Source: Amblyomma americanum
Lineage: Eukaryota > Arthropoda > Arachnida > Ixodida > Ixodidae
Direction of reading: 5' to 3'
DNA length: 64,000 nt
Assembly (NCBI RefSeq): GCF_052857255.1
Contig: NC_135502.1
Location: forward strand, 187,485,806-187,549,805
Shown: in pieces, positions 20,463 through 31,838 of the stretch
How positions within the stretch are numbered: the first letter of the stretch is position 1
Layout: every line of letters starts with the position of its first letter
The notes under the pieces: model-generated
What the model saw: only the letters and a program-made list of their open reading frames with translations
The model's database searches: none
What the model was told of the DNA's origin: nothing
Position numbers and translations under genes: made by a program

Positions 20463-22573
20463 GGCTCTGAATATAACTCTTCCAACTTGTTTGCACTGCT
20501 GCATTCATGCTCGTGCAATATTAAGAATGGCCGCCAGCTGGTATTAGGATTGGCGCCAGCATGTCTTGAGGATTGCCACCAAGACAGAATCTCTGGCCAG
20601 GTGTCTGCGGGGTGCATTTACCGCGCTCGCCCGGTCGTTGCTGCGTGGGACAAGCGGGGAGCAGGGTTCTGCGAAAATCCCTTTAAGGAGTCGCTGCCAC
20701 GGGCCGCGAAGTGGTTCCGGCTGTCTTCCGATTTTCCCCGACGTCTCCACCGACCCGACTACCCCTGGCCTCACGGGCACAGCAGCAGAGTGGGGACAGA
20801 TCGCAACAGTGGCTTGTCTGCAGGCTTCGCCGGCCATGCCTAATGGCAGACCCATTGGGGATTATCTCCCGACGGGGCTGCGCCTCGGTTTCTTCGAAGT
20901 TCACCGACCGGCGGAGAGCGGGCCGACCACCTGACGTCGCCTGCCAGCCTGACGGGATCCTGGCCGCACACCCCTCTCCCTCGGGCTCAACTTATGCCAG
21001 GGGCGTGTCCATGTGTGCGGCGGTGTCTGTCTGTGTGTGATAGCGCAAGTTTTGTCCACACCCACCACGGCGAGTGCGTCCCCTACCTGGGGAATCTAGG
21101 GAAGACGCAGTATATAAAATTGGACTGCACGTGCAGTTGAAGGAGCTCACTTCAGAACTCAAAAGCTTGTACATATGTAAAATAAACCAAGTCTTCTTCC
21201 TCCACTAACGAATCCTTCACTCAGCGGCACTCCTGTCCTGGACGGAGTGGGCGTCATCTTGACCGAGGTTGTGTCGAGAAGCGACCCCGATCCCCACCTT
21301 CAACAGCAAGTCTCATTGCAATATCAGCTAAGGAATGACTGCTAAAATAAAACTGGTCGCCCACTGTAACTGTGCAAAAAACAAAGCCATGCATTTCAGC
21401 CCAGTGATAGGTGGCTTAGCCCCTTCAATTGTCACCACACTGTGCGATTTCTATTCTGGCTTTTCTAATGGACCGAATAGCATTACAGAGAGAAGTCACT
21501 ACTGTTGCACGGTCACTCTTCCGTGATATGCACGACTGCAGCAGTTACAACTGATTTTGCATATTCAAAATAACTGAAAATATCATTTTCTCGTTCAGTT
21601 GGGTTCGTATGCGACAGCAGTGTGCTAAAATATGGGAATTTTTAATACATGCACAATTCAGACACATACTTCTTATATCGGTGAATAGATAAGTGTCTTT
21701 TGCAATAACAGTTAAGGGGGCAGACAGCAAGGAGGTCTGTTTACTTGACAGTGACAACCAAACGTTTATGAATGACAACTAAAGTGTGCATGGATTAATA
21801 AAAAATCTCCAAAATAAAGGCAATTTTAATGCATGTAAAAAGATTGCAGTGTGCTAGTTTGGATAACTGGATTTAATCTGTGCCTGATCTCAGCTATGTG
21901 AATTTTCCTGTTATAATTACAAACGATCGACTATGTACTGCTAACCTCTATAGCTTGTTCAAGTCCCTTCTCCTTTGCTCCGAGAATTCGCAATACGAAT
22001 CGCGCCGTCGTTCGGAAATCGTTATTGCGTGTTAGGGTATAGCGTAAGTTCCTATTGGAGCACTCTTCAAATATTAAGAGGCAAAAATTTTAGATGGGTA
22101 TTAGAATGGTTGCATATATGGCAGGTCTTCAGCGGTGTCTAGCCGACTAGCGGTGGAACGAGTTGCGTCATGTTCGCAATGTGATGCTTTTTTTCACTTT
22201 CTGAAATAGAAATAGCGCAAATGTTAATCGTTTTCTAGCGACGCTGTTTTATAACTTCGCCTGCGGTGTTGCAAAGTTTGTTGCGACTTCGTTCGCGGGT
22301 CGGGTGTCAGAATTGGCCGCACCGTGATCCACGGCTGTCACAGCCGACCGGGTTTTACCTGCTACGAAAAATCTCTCAGCTAAACATGTCTCGGGTGAGC
22401 CACAATATCAATGAGTGTATATTCTTACCCAAGATATCTTCGTATTTTGCTGCGGCACATGCACGTGCTGCCGCACGGGCGGCTCTGGCGAGCGCGCTAA
22501 TCAGAACGCCGGATGGTGATCCGCTAGGTAGCATGCAGCTAATTTCATCGTATGGCACCTCATCAGCAACGCG
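20463..22573 (+). repeat. Left arm of the palindrome
   Basis: Pairs with the right arm. For example, AAACTGGTCGCCCACTGTAA (about 21348) matches the complement of the segment near 32545-32560, and TAGCTTGTTCAAGTCCC (about 21952) matches the complement of 28755-28772. Interrupted at about 20528-21308. Confidence 0.85.
20528..21308 (+). mobile_element. Probable solo LTR
   Basis: An extra ~780 bp absent from the opposite arm of the palindrome, so it is an insertion. It starts TGGCCGCCAGC and ends CAACAGCA (TG...CA). It carries a TATA box (GTATATAAAATT, about 21110) and, some 70 nt later, an AATAAA signal (about 21182), the layout of an LTR U3-R-U5 in plus orientation. No clean target duplication was found, so the exact ends are uncertain by several bases. 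Confidence 0.6.
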
Positions 22574-22684
22574 ATCCTAAAAGGCAGCTAGCTGTACGAG
22601 CGTTTTTTTCCGCATGCCGACGCGTCCTTGCGGGCCATGCGCACGGGTGCGTGAGGGCGCGTTGCGGGATGAGGTGCTATATAC

Positions 22685-22849
22685 TGTCGCCGACAAACGT
22701 AGGGTGGCACGAAAAGGGGCTTTTTTTAATCAGAAGGCCAGAAACCCAGCAGCGCGCGTTCGAACCGGAACGTCTTCTTCGCTCCCACACGAGCCCAGAA
22801 ATGCCGCTCGGCCGCATGGCGGCGCCCGCAGAATGTGAGCAGTGTGGCA
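22685..22849 (-). repeat. 3' LTR of the second LTR element
   Basis: About 165 bp, paired with 28003-28173, differing mainly by small indels (for example, the CGGAACG region). On the minus strand it begins TGCCACACTG and ends GGCGACA. Confidence 0.9.
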
Positions 22850-22866
22850 TTGCCCCCCTCCTTTCA
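22850..22866 (-). promoter_or_regulatory. Polypurine tract
   Basis: On the minus strand GAAAGGAGGGGGGCAA lies directly against the 3' LTR, the usual place and composition for the plus-strand primer of an LTR element. Confidence 0.75.
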
Positions 22867-22970
22867 AGAGGCATCGCCTCGATGCCTCCGGCAAGGGGGA
22901 TAAAGAGTGTGGAGACACCGAAAGTGCGATGGCGTGTGGTGGCAGCACTGAATGTGAACTCCGGGAGGGG

Positions 22971-24105
22971 CTAACGGGCGTAATACGGTTTCATGCGGGA
23001 CACGTGGACGACTTCAGACTTGGGTGGGCGAGTAGACCGGACAACTCCTTGCGGGTACACTTCATAGTTCACATCGCTGAGTTGACGTACCACCTCGTAG
23101 GGGCCGAAGTAGCGTCGCAGAAGCTTTTCAGAGCGACCGCGCACACGTATAGGGCTCCATACCCAGACGTGCTCGCCGGGTTGGTAAATCACCTCCCTGT
23201 GGCGGAGGTTGTAACGCCGGGCGTCAGTTGTCTGCTGGTGGCGAATGCGTTGTCGAGCAAGGTGGCGAGCGGCTTCTGCATCGCGAACGAATTGGTCAGC
23301 GCCTGGGACAGACGAGGGGGTACAATCCGGGAGCAGCATGACGTCAAGCATGGTCAGGGCATCTCGGCCATACTCCAAACGGGAGGGGGGTGAAGCGCGT
23401 CGTTTCTTGGAGGGGCGGTGTTGTACGCAAACGTGATGTAGGGAAGTATTTCGTCCCAGTTGCGATGGTCAGCGTCGACATACATAGACGTCATATCTGT
23501 GATGGTCTTGTTCAGTCCATTCGTTTGAGGATGGTAAGCAGTCGTTTTTCTATGACTGGTGCCACTAATACGGAGGACCTCGTGTGTAAGAGCCGACGTA
23601 AACGTGGTTCCCCGGTCAGTTAATACAACCACGAGGGCGCCGTGGCGAAGCACGATGTGGTGAACAAAGAACTGTGCAATTTAAGCCGCGGTGCCACGGG
23701 GAGGAGCCTTGGTTTCACAAAAGCGGCTTAGGTAGTCCGTGGCAACAACAATATACCGGTTTCCCATGGAGGACACCGGCAATGGGCCCAGTAAGTCCCA
23801 TGCCGACTTGTTGGAATGGGGATTTGCGGTGGATCAATTGGCTTCAAAAGGTCGGCTGGTTTTGTCGGTGGTACCTTCCGTCGTTGACACTCACGGCAGG
23901 TTCGAACGTAGCGTTGGAAGACCGCAGCAAGCCGTGGCCAGTAGTACTTGTGGCGGAGGCGTCCCAATGTTCTGGAAAAACCGAGGTGGCCAGAAGAAAG
24001 GTCGTCGTGGCATGCAGGATGAACTTCCTTACGAAGCACGGTTGGGGACAACGAGGAGATACGCAGTGTCGGTCGGACCGTAGTTTTTCTTGTAGAGGAC
24101 TCCAT
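22971..24105 (-). pseudogene. Integrase of the second LTR element, broken
   Basis: Zinc-binding N-terminal block (SGHLGFSRTLGRLRHKYYWP, TCRECQRRK), core blocks (LTDRGTTFTS, AYHPQTNGL) and C-terminal blocks (GPYEVVRQLSDVNYEV, EVVHVSRMKPYY) are all present, but in several frames. After HPQTNGL the text runs straight into NKTITDM. The TER triplet that holds the catalytic glutamate in relatives is missing. Not expected to be active. Confidence 0.85.
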
Positions 24106-24864
24106 CTATTAAGCAAAACGACGAAAGTCCGCGCGAGAATAGTCTGGGCGGAGACGGAGCGGTTCCTTCGAGGTACTCGATTAGAGGCAGCAGTTCGCAG
24201 TCGGCCCTCTGGTGGTGGGCAAGTTCGGATGTGGTGACAGCGCCGAGGAAAGCAGAATCGTCGTCGGACTCATCTGGTGGGCACGGAAGAGGAGCTCGGG
24301 AGAGAGAGTCTGCATCGCTATGTTGCCGACCCGACTTATGCACGATGGTGACGTCGAACTCTTGCAACCGAAGGCTCCACCGTGCAAGTCGCCCCGATGG
24401 ATCTTTGAGTTTCGCAAGCCAGCACAAGGAGTGATGATCGCTGACGACTCGAAACGGGTGGCCGTACAGGTATGGACGAAATTTTGTGATTGCCCACACA
24501 ACAGCGAGACACTAATTCACTTCGGAACGGGACAAAGTGCGACTTGCGTATGCGATCACACGTTCACACCGTCTTGCCACTGCACAATCACCGCACCGAG
24601 GCCCACATTGCTGGCATCTGTGTGCAGTTCCGTGTCGGCCTGCTCGTCGAAGTGGGCAAGGATAGGCGTAGATTGGAGGCGGGCCTTAAGCTCTATGAAA
24701 GCTTTTTCCTGATCTTGCCTCAGAAAAAGGGTTCGGAGTCTTTTGTCAGGCGAGTCAGCGGCTCTGCGAGCCTGGAGAAGTTTTGAACGAACCTCCGATA
24801 ATAGGCGCAAAGCCCCAGGAAACGCGCAAGCTTCGTTTATCTGTTGGCTGGGGAAATGCAGCAA
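24106..24864 (-). pseudogene. RNase H of the second LTR element
   Basis: HTDASNVGLGAVIVQ, WAITKFRPYLYGHPF, VVSDHHSLCWL and HSDADSLSRAP mark a Ty3/gypsy RNase H. Frame changes separate the first and later blocks near 24500-24560. Confidence 0.85.
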
Positions 24865-24899
24865 CGGCGGCGGTCTTTTCTGGGTCGGGGCTAACGCCC

Positions 24900-25720
24900 T
24901 GAGCGCTCACAATGTGGCCAAGAAACTTGAGCTCCCGAAATGCGAAGTGGCACTTTCAGGCTTGAGAGACAGACCCGCAGAACGAATTGCTTCGAAGACG
25001 GCACGCAAACGTTTCAGGTGCTCCTCGAACGTGTCGGAGAAAATCACGACGTCGTTGAGATAGACAAGGCAGGACTGCCACTTCAGGTCAGTTAGTACGG
25101 TGTCCATCATACGTTGGAACGTCGCAGGGGGCTGAACACAAGCCGAAAGGAAGCACTTAAATTCGTACAGTCCGTCAGGAGTAACGAAGGCGGTCTTTTC
25201 TCGGTCACGTTCGTCGACCTCGATTTGCCAATAACCGCTACGAAGGTCGAGTGACGAAAAGTAGGTAGCATGGCGGAGGCGGTCTAATGAGTCATCAATG
25301 CGCGGCAGTGGATAGACATCTTTTTGGTAACGTTATTGAGACGTCTATAATCTACACAGAACCGTAGGCTGCCGTCCTTCTTTGCGACGAGAACAACAGG
25401 TGACGCCCAGGGGCTCGTCGATGGTTGTATGACGTCGTCGTGGAGCATTTCGGCAACTTGGCGGCGGATAGCATCGCGCTCCTTCTACGAAACACGATAA
25501 GGACGCTGACATAGCGGTCTCTGGTCACTGTCGACGATAATACGGTGCTTAGTTATTGGCGTCTGGCGAACCTTGAATGTTGATGCAAAAACAGTCGCGG
25601 AAAGAGTCAATAAGGCTTTCCACGCGGCGTTTCTGATTGGTCAAGAAGGTCAGGGTTCACGTCGGTCCTAATGGCTGTTGCAGTTTCCTGTTCAGCTATT
25701 TCGGGGCCGTTGTTGATAAG
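24900..25720 (-). pseudogene. Reverse transcriptase of the second LTR element
   Basis: RT blocks are seen on the minus strand in pieces. The active-site box reads VYLNDVVIF, with N (AAC, plus-strand 25054-25056) in place of the first aspartate of YLDD. Upstream blocks around 25160-25480 are frame-broken. No long open frame. Confidence 0.8.
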
Positions 25721-25971
25721 GCACATTGGCCGGCATGCTCGCCAAGTTCTTCAAAATGGGCAATCACCGTGTTTTTCGTCAAATGTTGGGGTTCACAACT
25801 AAAGTTGGGCCACTAAGAGCGTGGTACGTGCGTGAACAAGGTCGACAAGGGCGCGAGCAACGCAAACTTGCCGAGACAGTAGCAGCGACATATTCGCTTC
25901 GAGTACCGGAGCTGGTATCACATTGGACTGTGACAAACTTGCTTGCTCTCGGCGGTATCGTTGTGTGGTCA

Positions 25972-26492
25972 TCAGAGATGTGTAATGGTGCTCTGTGCGG
26001 CTCGGGGGTCGGTATCAACGGCTCGCTGTGTCGAAAACGATACCAATTGCTCGTGCAGGTTGATGACCGCCCCATACTCTTTAAGGAAGTCCATGCCGAG
26101 AATCAGTTCTTTAGAGCAGTCTCGTAGCACGGCGAAGGAGCCAGTGAAAGTTGCACCGCGGATCTTTATACAGCTGGTGCAGACGCCAACTGGCGTTACC
26201 ACATGGCAACCAGCTGTGCGTATCTGCGGCCCATGCCAAGGTGTGTTAGAACCTTTCTGAGGGTTGCGGCTAGTTTACTACTCATGATAGAAAAGTAGGC
26301 TCCGGTATCGAAGAAGTGCAGATACGTCATAGTCATCGGCGGCAACAAGAGAATTTCGGCGGCAGGAAACAATTGTTTGACAATTTGTCGGCGAGGTTTT
26401 TGGTGCCGTCGTCGATGGGGTCGTCGCTGAGGGTCGTCGGTGAGGTCGGCGGTGGGATCGTCTTTAAGGTCGGCGGGTGGGTGTCGTCGCAT
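25972..26492 (-). pseudogene. Protease region of the second LTR element
   Basis: LHFFDTGAYFSIMSSKLAATL (about 26240-26310) carries a DTGA active site. The second block, LILGMDFLKEYGAVINL, follows in another frame at about 26060-26110. Position between gag and RT fits. Confidence 0.75.
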
Positions 26493-26649
26493 AAAATCGT
26501 CGGGTGGAGGCTGTTCACTGTCTGCGGCAGCGGCGGTCCTACCCCAGAGGACGCCGTCTTCATGTTTTCCCCGGCGGGAGACGTGCCTCTGAATGGGCCA
26601 GATGATGGTGCATGACTGGGTGGAGGAACTCGTCTTGGAGACGGGCGAC

Positions 26650-27990
26650 CTAGACTGGCGCTCGTGGCAGGCGTTGAGGGCAGCACATTATCGCCCAGGT
26701 ACTGCTCAATGTCTCGCGGTCTCTCACCATAGCGCGGTCGAGGTGCGCTCGGTGGAAAATCCTCTTAATCCCATCCGCCGGTAGGGGCAGTTGCGGAGGA
26801 TATGACCGGGCTCCCCGCAGTGGTAGCATAGTGGCCCGGTTGTTGGGTGTGCGCCACACGTCAGCTTTTCGAACAGGGCGCGGGGTCAACGCAGCTCGGC
26901 AGCAGGGAAAGTACCACCTGCGTTTGTTCGGCAGCAGGGCGGAACGCATGTGGAACTGGCGCAGGTCTCCGCAGAGCTTCACTGTAAGCTCATGATATAC
27001 GGCTCCGGCTGCGGTGTCCGTAGGGCTTCGTTGTAGCTGCTGGCGTACGGCTCCGGCTGTGGTGCCGGTGGTGAGCTGGACTGCTCGCCGAATTTCCTCG
27101 CGGACGGCAATGGCTACAGCTGCAACACTGGCAGGTGGAGCATCTAAGCGGAGGTTGCGCAGTTCTTCGCGAACTACACTCCGCACAAGCTCCACGAAGA
27201 GCCTCGTCCCCGGCGACTGGCAGGGACGCACAATAGTTGCTGGCCGGCAACACTTCCCGGACGACCGTACCTGCGCACTGCGTTCCTTGTAAGGAACAGT
27301 TTCCATGCCTGTGGCTTCTTTAGCAAAGTCAGCGACGGTTCTTGGTGGGTCGCGTATGAGGCCAGCGAAGAGCTGCTCCTTCACACCACGCATTAGGTGG
27401 CGCACCTTGGTAGCCTCTGGCATGGCAGGGTCAGCCCCGATTGAAAAAGACGTGCCATGTCTTCAATAAACATAGCGACGCTTTCGTTCGCCTGCTGTGA
27501 CCTGGTGCGAAGAGGGCGAGTTTGGCATTTTCCTTGCGTGCGTTTGTGCTGAAGGTAGCCAGCAACTGACGGCGGGAACGCTTCCCCAGTTCGTATAAGG
27601 ATGCCTCATGGTTCTCGAACCATGTCTTCGCAGAGTCTTTGGAACGAGAAATAGACGTTTCGTATGTTTTACGGTCGTCGTCCCACTGGTTAAAAGTGCC
27701 ACAATCGGTCAAAGCTGGACAACCAGTCCTCGACGTCCTCAAACCGATCGCCGTTGAAGGATGGTGGTGAGCGAGGGGTGAGAACTACAACGGCGGGACA
27801 GTGCCGGAAGGCTGGCCTGTCTGACTGCCTGTAGTAGACGTCATGGTACGCACCGGCCTCGTCAGTGGCTGACACTCAGGTTGCAGGCCTCGCAGGCGGC
27901 GGCTCGCTTTGTGGACGGGTGTTGTGTCCAAGCGTCGCTGATCAGCGTCAGAGTTGCCCTCGGGGTGAGCGTTCATGACGATACCCAGCG
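26650..27990 (-). pseudogene. gag remnant of the second LTR element
   Basis: Fragments with capsid-like motifs: FNGDRFEDVEDWLSSFDRLWHF (about 27690-27760) and MPEATKVRHLMRGVKEQLF (27423 downward), followed by arginine-rich and proline-rich stretches. At least three frames are needed to read it, so it is broken. Confidence 0.65.
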
Positions 27991-27999
27991 GCTCCACCA
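27980..27999 (-). promoter_or_regulatory. Primer-binding site of the second LTR element
   Basis: Minus strand TGGTGGAGCCGCTGGGTATC starts 3 nt after the 5' LTR. Its first eight bases equal those of the first LTR element's site (TGGTGGAG), so both probably use a tRNA with the same 3' end. Confidence 0.65.
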
Positions 28000-28002
28000 A
28001 AA

Positions 28003-28173
28003 TGTCGCCGACAAAACGTAGGGCGGCACGAAAAGGGGCTTTTTTTAATCCGAAGGCCAGAAACCCAGCAGCACGCGTTCGAACCGGAACGGTCCCTCTT
28101 CTTCGCTCCCACACGAGCCCAGAAATGCCGCTCGGCCGCATGGCGGCGCTCGCAGAATGTGAGCAGTATGGCA
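28003..28173 (-). repeat. 5' LTR of the second LTR element
   Basis: About 171 bp, partner of 22685-22849. It is followed by ATAC, the right copy of the target duplication. Confidence 0.9.
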
Positions 28174-28939
28174 ATACGATCAAGTTTGCTGCATGCGACC
28201 GAGCGGACCACTCGGCGTTCTGACTGGCTCGCTCGGCAGTGCCCGCCCGAGCGGCAGCACAGGCGTGTGCCGTAGCAAAACACGAACATATCTTGTCGTA
28301 CGAATACACCACACAGTGATATTGTGGCTCACCCGAGGTATTTTACCAGTGAGATTTTTCGTTGCAGGTAAAACCGCGATCGGCTGTGATAGCCATGGAA
28401 ATCGGCGCGGACGATTCTGACGTCTGCGAAACGAAGTCTCAACAAACTTTGCAACACCGCAGGAAGGCTCAAAAACAGCGTCGCGGGAAACGATTAACCA
28501 TTGCGCTATTTCTACTTCCGAAAGTGAAAAAGGGCATCACTCCGCGATCGTGAAAACTCTTTCGACCGCTAGTCGGCTAGACTCCGCTGAAGACCACCCG
28601 TATATGCAACCGTTCTAACTATACGATGTAAGATTTTTGCCTCCTAATATTTGAAGAGTGCCCCATTGAAAGTTACGCTATACCCTAACGTGCAATAACG
28701 ATTTCAGAACGACGATGTCATTCGTATCGCGAATTCTCAAAGCCAAGGATACGGGACTAGAACAAGCTAGATATTAATGAAGTCTAGGGTTTCGACGGAA
28801 TCCCGTCTGACGGGGAAAATTCATACTGATGAAGAAAACATACACTCGCCAAGGTTCAAAGAAAATAAGAATGAATTGACGTTTCGCGGCGCCCGTACGG
28901 GTGCCTTGATCACAAAGAAGCGAAGGACGGGCAGGTGAG

Positions 28940-30385
28940 CTATATATGGGCAGTTTTTTGAAGGGTGCGCAGGTATATCTCTGGGAGATTGCCACGGGTC
29001 CGGTTAATCGTGTTTGGCGTGGATTGAATGCACAATGATTCTATGAGAAGGCGTTTTGGTAATGATTTTTCCTTTGCAATTACACGTGCTGCGTCCCCAG
29101 TCGATGGTATGGCCAGTTTCTTGATGATGTTGCGCCAAAGCGTTTGAGATAGATTTTCCTTTGGCGACGTCATTTTGGTGCTGTTTGAGCCTTGTCTTGA
29201 ATTTGCCTGTTTCTCCAATATAGGAAGCGTCGCAATCATGACAGTGGATTTTGTAGATCACGCTTGGAAAGATAACGATGTCAAGAGGGTCCTTGACTCG
29301 CAAGAGTCGTTGCCGAAGTTTGCACGACGGGACGTGGGCCACATGAATGTTATAATCTGAAAAGATGCGAGCAAGGTTCTCACTCACACCGTGGGCATAC
29401 GGAATCGGCACCCGCTTCTTTGCGCATGCGTCAGTTCGGATAGTTGGAGCAGAGGCGCGTCGTTCCTGGGATCGTAGTATTTGGGCTGGGTAACCGTTCC
29501 GTATCAGGTCTTGCCTGACCTGTTTCACTTCTGCTGCTCTGCGCTTAGGACTTGAGCATATCCTAAATGCGCGGTTGAACAGAGACGCCGCGACTGAGCG
29601 CTTGTGCCCGATGGGATGAGATGACTGAAAGTTTAGGTACCTTCCGGTGTGAGTGGGTTTACGATAGACGGTGGTTTGCAGAGAATGCGGTGAGCGTTCC
29701 ACGAGGACGTCGAGGAAAGCGATGTGGCCATTCACTTCCTCCTCCTAGGGTGAACTGAATGCTTTGCTGGAACGTGTTGAGGTGCGCTAGAAACCTGTGT
29801 ACGTCTGGCCGGTTGATGACAGAGAAGCAGTCATCGACATAGCGTACAAAAAACTGCGGTGGGGGGGGTCGAATGAGGCAAGTGCTGCGGATTCTATTGA
29901 TTCTAAGGCAAGGTTAGCACATACTACAGAAACTGAGGCACCCATGGCTGTTCCGAAAGTCTGTCTGTAGAAGTTCTTGTTGAAGGTGAAATAGGTATTC
30001 GAGAGGCAGAATTTAGGAGTCGGCAGAGGTCGTCGGCTTCAATCGGGGTTCGTTCAGGCAAAGTCGTGTCTTCGTTCAGGGCTTTCTTGCAACACTCCAC
30101 CGCAAAATCCACAGGCACAGATGTGAACAGAGACTTCACATCGAAAGAAGCCATTACTTGGGTGTCGTCAATGGGCACATTCTTCAGCTTCTCGACGAAG
30201 TCGCTTGCATTCCGGACGTGCGTGGCGGTTTTTCCCGCTAGAGGGGCCAGCACCCGGTGAAGGTAGCCAGAGAGCTTGTTCAACGGGGACCGTGTAAAGT
30301 CCACAATTGGACGGAGCGGTGTGCCCTCCTTGTGCACTTTTGGTACGCCGTAGATGGCAGGAGCGGCGCCATTGTGACACAGTAG
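28940..30385 (-). pseudogene. Penelope RT/GIY-YIG, left copy, frameshifted
   Basis: Mirror of the right copy but broken. Frame changes occur near 29090 (extra C in the GACTGGGG run), near 29745 (the GAGGAGGAAGTG region) and at the G-run about 29865-29872. It retains the RT start ([22 protein letters not shown]) and the GIY-YIG block in separate frames. Because the two copies are otherwise nearly identical, decay is recent and mostly by single-base indels. Confidence 0.9.
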
Positions 30386-30386
30386 C

Positions 30387-31838
30387 TTGTTGTCACTACT
30401 GTGTCACAATGGCGCCGCTCCTGCCATCTACGGCGTACCAAAAGTGCACAAGGAGGGCACACCGCTCCGTCCAATTGTGGACTTTACACGGTCCCCGTTG
30501 AACAAGCTCTCTGGCTACCTTCACCGGGTGCTGGCCCCTCTAGCGGGAAAAACCGCCACGCACGTCCGGAATGCAAGCGACTTCGTCGAGAAGCTGAAGA
30601 ATGTGCCCATTGACGACACCCAAGTAATGGCTTCTTTCGATGTGAAGTCTCTGTTCACATCTGTGCCTGTGGATTTTGCGGTGGAGTGTTGCAAGAAAGC
30701 CCTGAACGAAGACACGACTTTGCCTGAACGAACCCCGATTGAAGCCGACGACCTCTGCCGACTCCTAAAATTCTGCCTCTCGAATACCTATTTCACCTTC
30801 AACAAGAACTTCTACAGACAGACTTTCGGAACAGCCATGGGTGCCTCAGTTTCTGTAGTATGTGCTAACCTTGCCTTAGAATCAATAGAATCCGCAGCAC
30901 TTGCCTCATTCGACCCCCCACCGCAGTTTTTTGTACGCTACGTCGATGACTGCTTCTCTGTCATCAACCGGCCAGACGTACACAGGTTTCTAGCGCACCT
31001 CAACACGTTCCAGCAAAGCATTCAGTTCACCCTAGAGGAGGAAGTGGATGGCCACATCGCTTTCCTCGACGTCCTCGTGGAACGCTCACCACATTCTCTG
31101 CAAACCACCGTCTATCGTAAACCCACTCACACCGGAAGGTACCTAAACTTTCAGTCATCTCATCCCATCGGGCACAAGCGCTCAGTCGCGGCGTCTCTGT
31201 TCAACCGCGCATTTAGGATATGCTCAAGTCCTAAGCGCAGAGCAGCAGAAGTGAAACAGGTCAGGCAAGACCTGATACGGAACGGTTACCCAGCCCAAAT
31301 ACTACGATCCCAGGAACGACGCGCCTCTGCTCCGACTATCCGAACTGACGCATGCGCAAAGAAGCGGGTGCCGATTCCGTATGCCCACGGTGTGAGTGAG
31401 AACCTTGCTCGCATCTTTTCAGATTATAACATTCATGTGGCCCACGTCCCGTCGTGCAAACTTCGGCAACGACTCTTGCGAGTCAAGGACCCTCTTGACA
31501 TCGATATCTTTCCAGGCGTGATCTACAAGATCCCCTGTCATGATTGCGACGCTTCCTATATTGGAGAAACAGGCAAATTCAAGACAAGGCTCAAACAGCA
31601 CCAAAATGACGTCGCCAAAGGAAAATCTATCTCAAACGCTTTGGCGCAACATCATCAAGAAACTGGCCATACCATCGACTGGGACGCAGCACGTGTAATT
31701 GCAAAGGAAAAATCATTACCAAAACGCCTTCTCATAGAATCATTGTGCATTCAATCCACGCCAAACACGATTAACCGGACCCGTGGCAATCTCCCAGAGA
31801 TATACCTGCGCACCCTTCAAAAAACTGCCCATATATAG
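30387..31838 (+). CDS. Penelope-like RT plus GIY-YIG endonuclease, 5'-truncated but open
   Basis: 483 codons open from the junction. The frame starts without an ATG, so the N-terminal part of the protein is missing. RT blocks: [42 protein letters not shown] and [11 protein letters not shown], with YVDD at 30939-30950. GIY-YIG nuclease: [20 protein letters not shown] with the downstream arginine [10 protein letters not shown] (about 31516-31610) and the usual C-terminal [11 protein letters not shown]. Catalytic residues look intact, but without its N-terminus and promoter the copy is probably inactive alone. Confidence 0.88.
   Translation: MLSLLCHNGAAPAIYGVPKVHKEGTPLRPIVDFTRSPLNKLSGYLHRVLAPLAGKTATHVRNASDFVEKLKNVPIDDTQVMASFDVKSLFTSVPVDFAVECCKKALNEDTTLPERTPIEADDLCRLLKFCLSNTYFTFNKNFYRQTFGTAMGASVSVVCANLALESIESAALASFDPPPQFFVRYVDDCFSVINRPDVHRFLAHLNTFQQSIQFTLEEEVDGHIAFLDVLVERSPHSLQTTVYRKPTHTGRYLNFQSSHPIGHKRSVAASLFNRAFRICSSPKRRAAEVKQVRQDLIRNGYPAQILRSQERRASAPTIRTDACAKKRVPIPYAHGVSENLARIFSDYNIHVAHVPSCKLRQRLLRVKDPLDIDIFPGVIYKIPCHDCDASYIGETGKFKTRLKQHQNDVAKGKSISNALAQHHQETGHTIDWDAARVIAKEKSLPKRLLIESLCIQSTPNTINRTRGNLPEIYLRTLQKTAHI

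Larger units (their letters stand above)
22685..28173 (-). mobile_element. Second Ty3/gypsy-type LTR retrotransposon, inactive, 4-bp target duplication
   Basis: LTRs 22685-22849 and 28003-28173 (TG...CA on the minus strand) are flanked by ATAC on both sides (22681-22684 and 28174-28177), a 4-bp target duplication. The primer-binding site, polypurine tract and gag-protease-RT-RNase H-integrase order are all present on the minus strand. Many frameshifts and active-site losses make it non-functional. It is inserted in the inner part of the palindrome's right arm. Confidence 0.93.

Noticed and set aside
28395..28553. 52-codon ORF in the right palindrome arm after a splice-acceptor-like site
   Set aside because: The matching left-arm sequence is not open in the same frame and no domain is visible, so it is probably chance.
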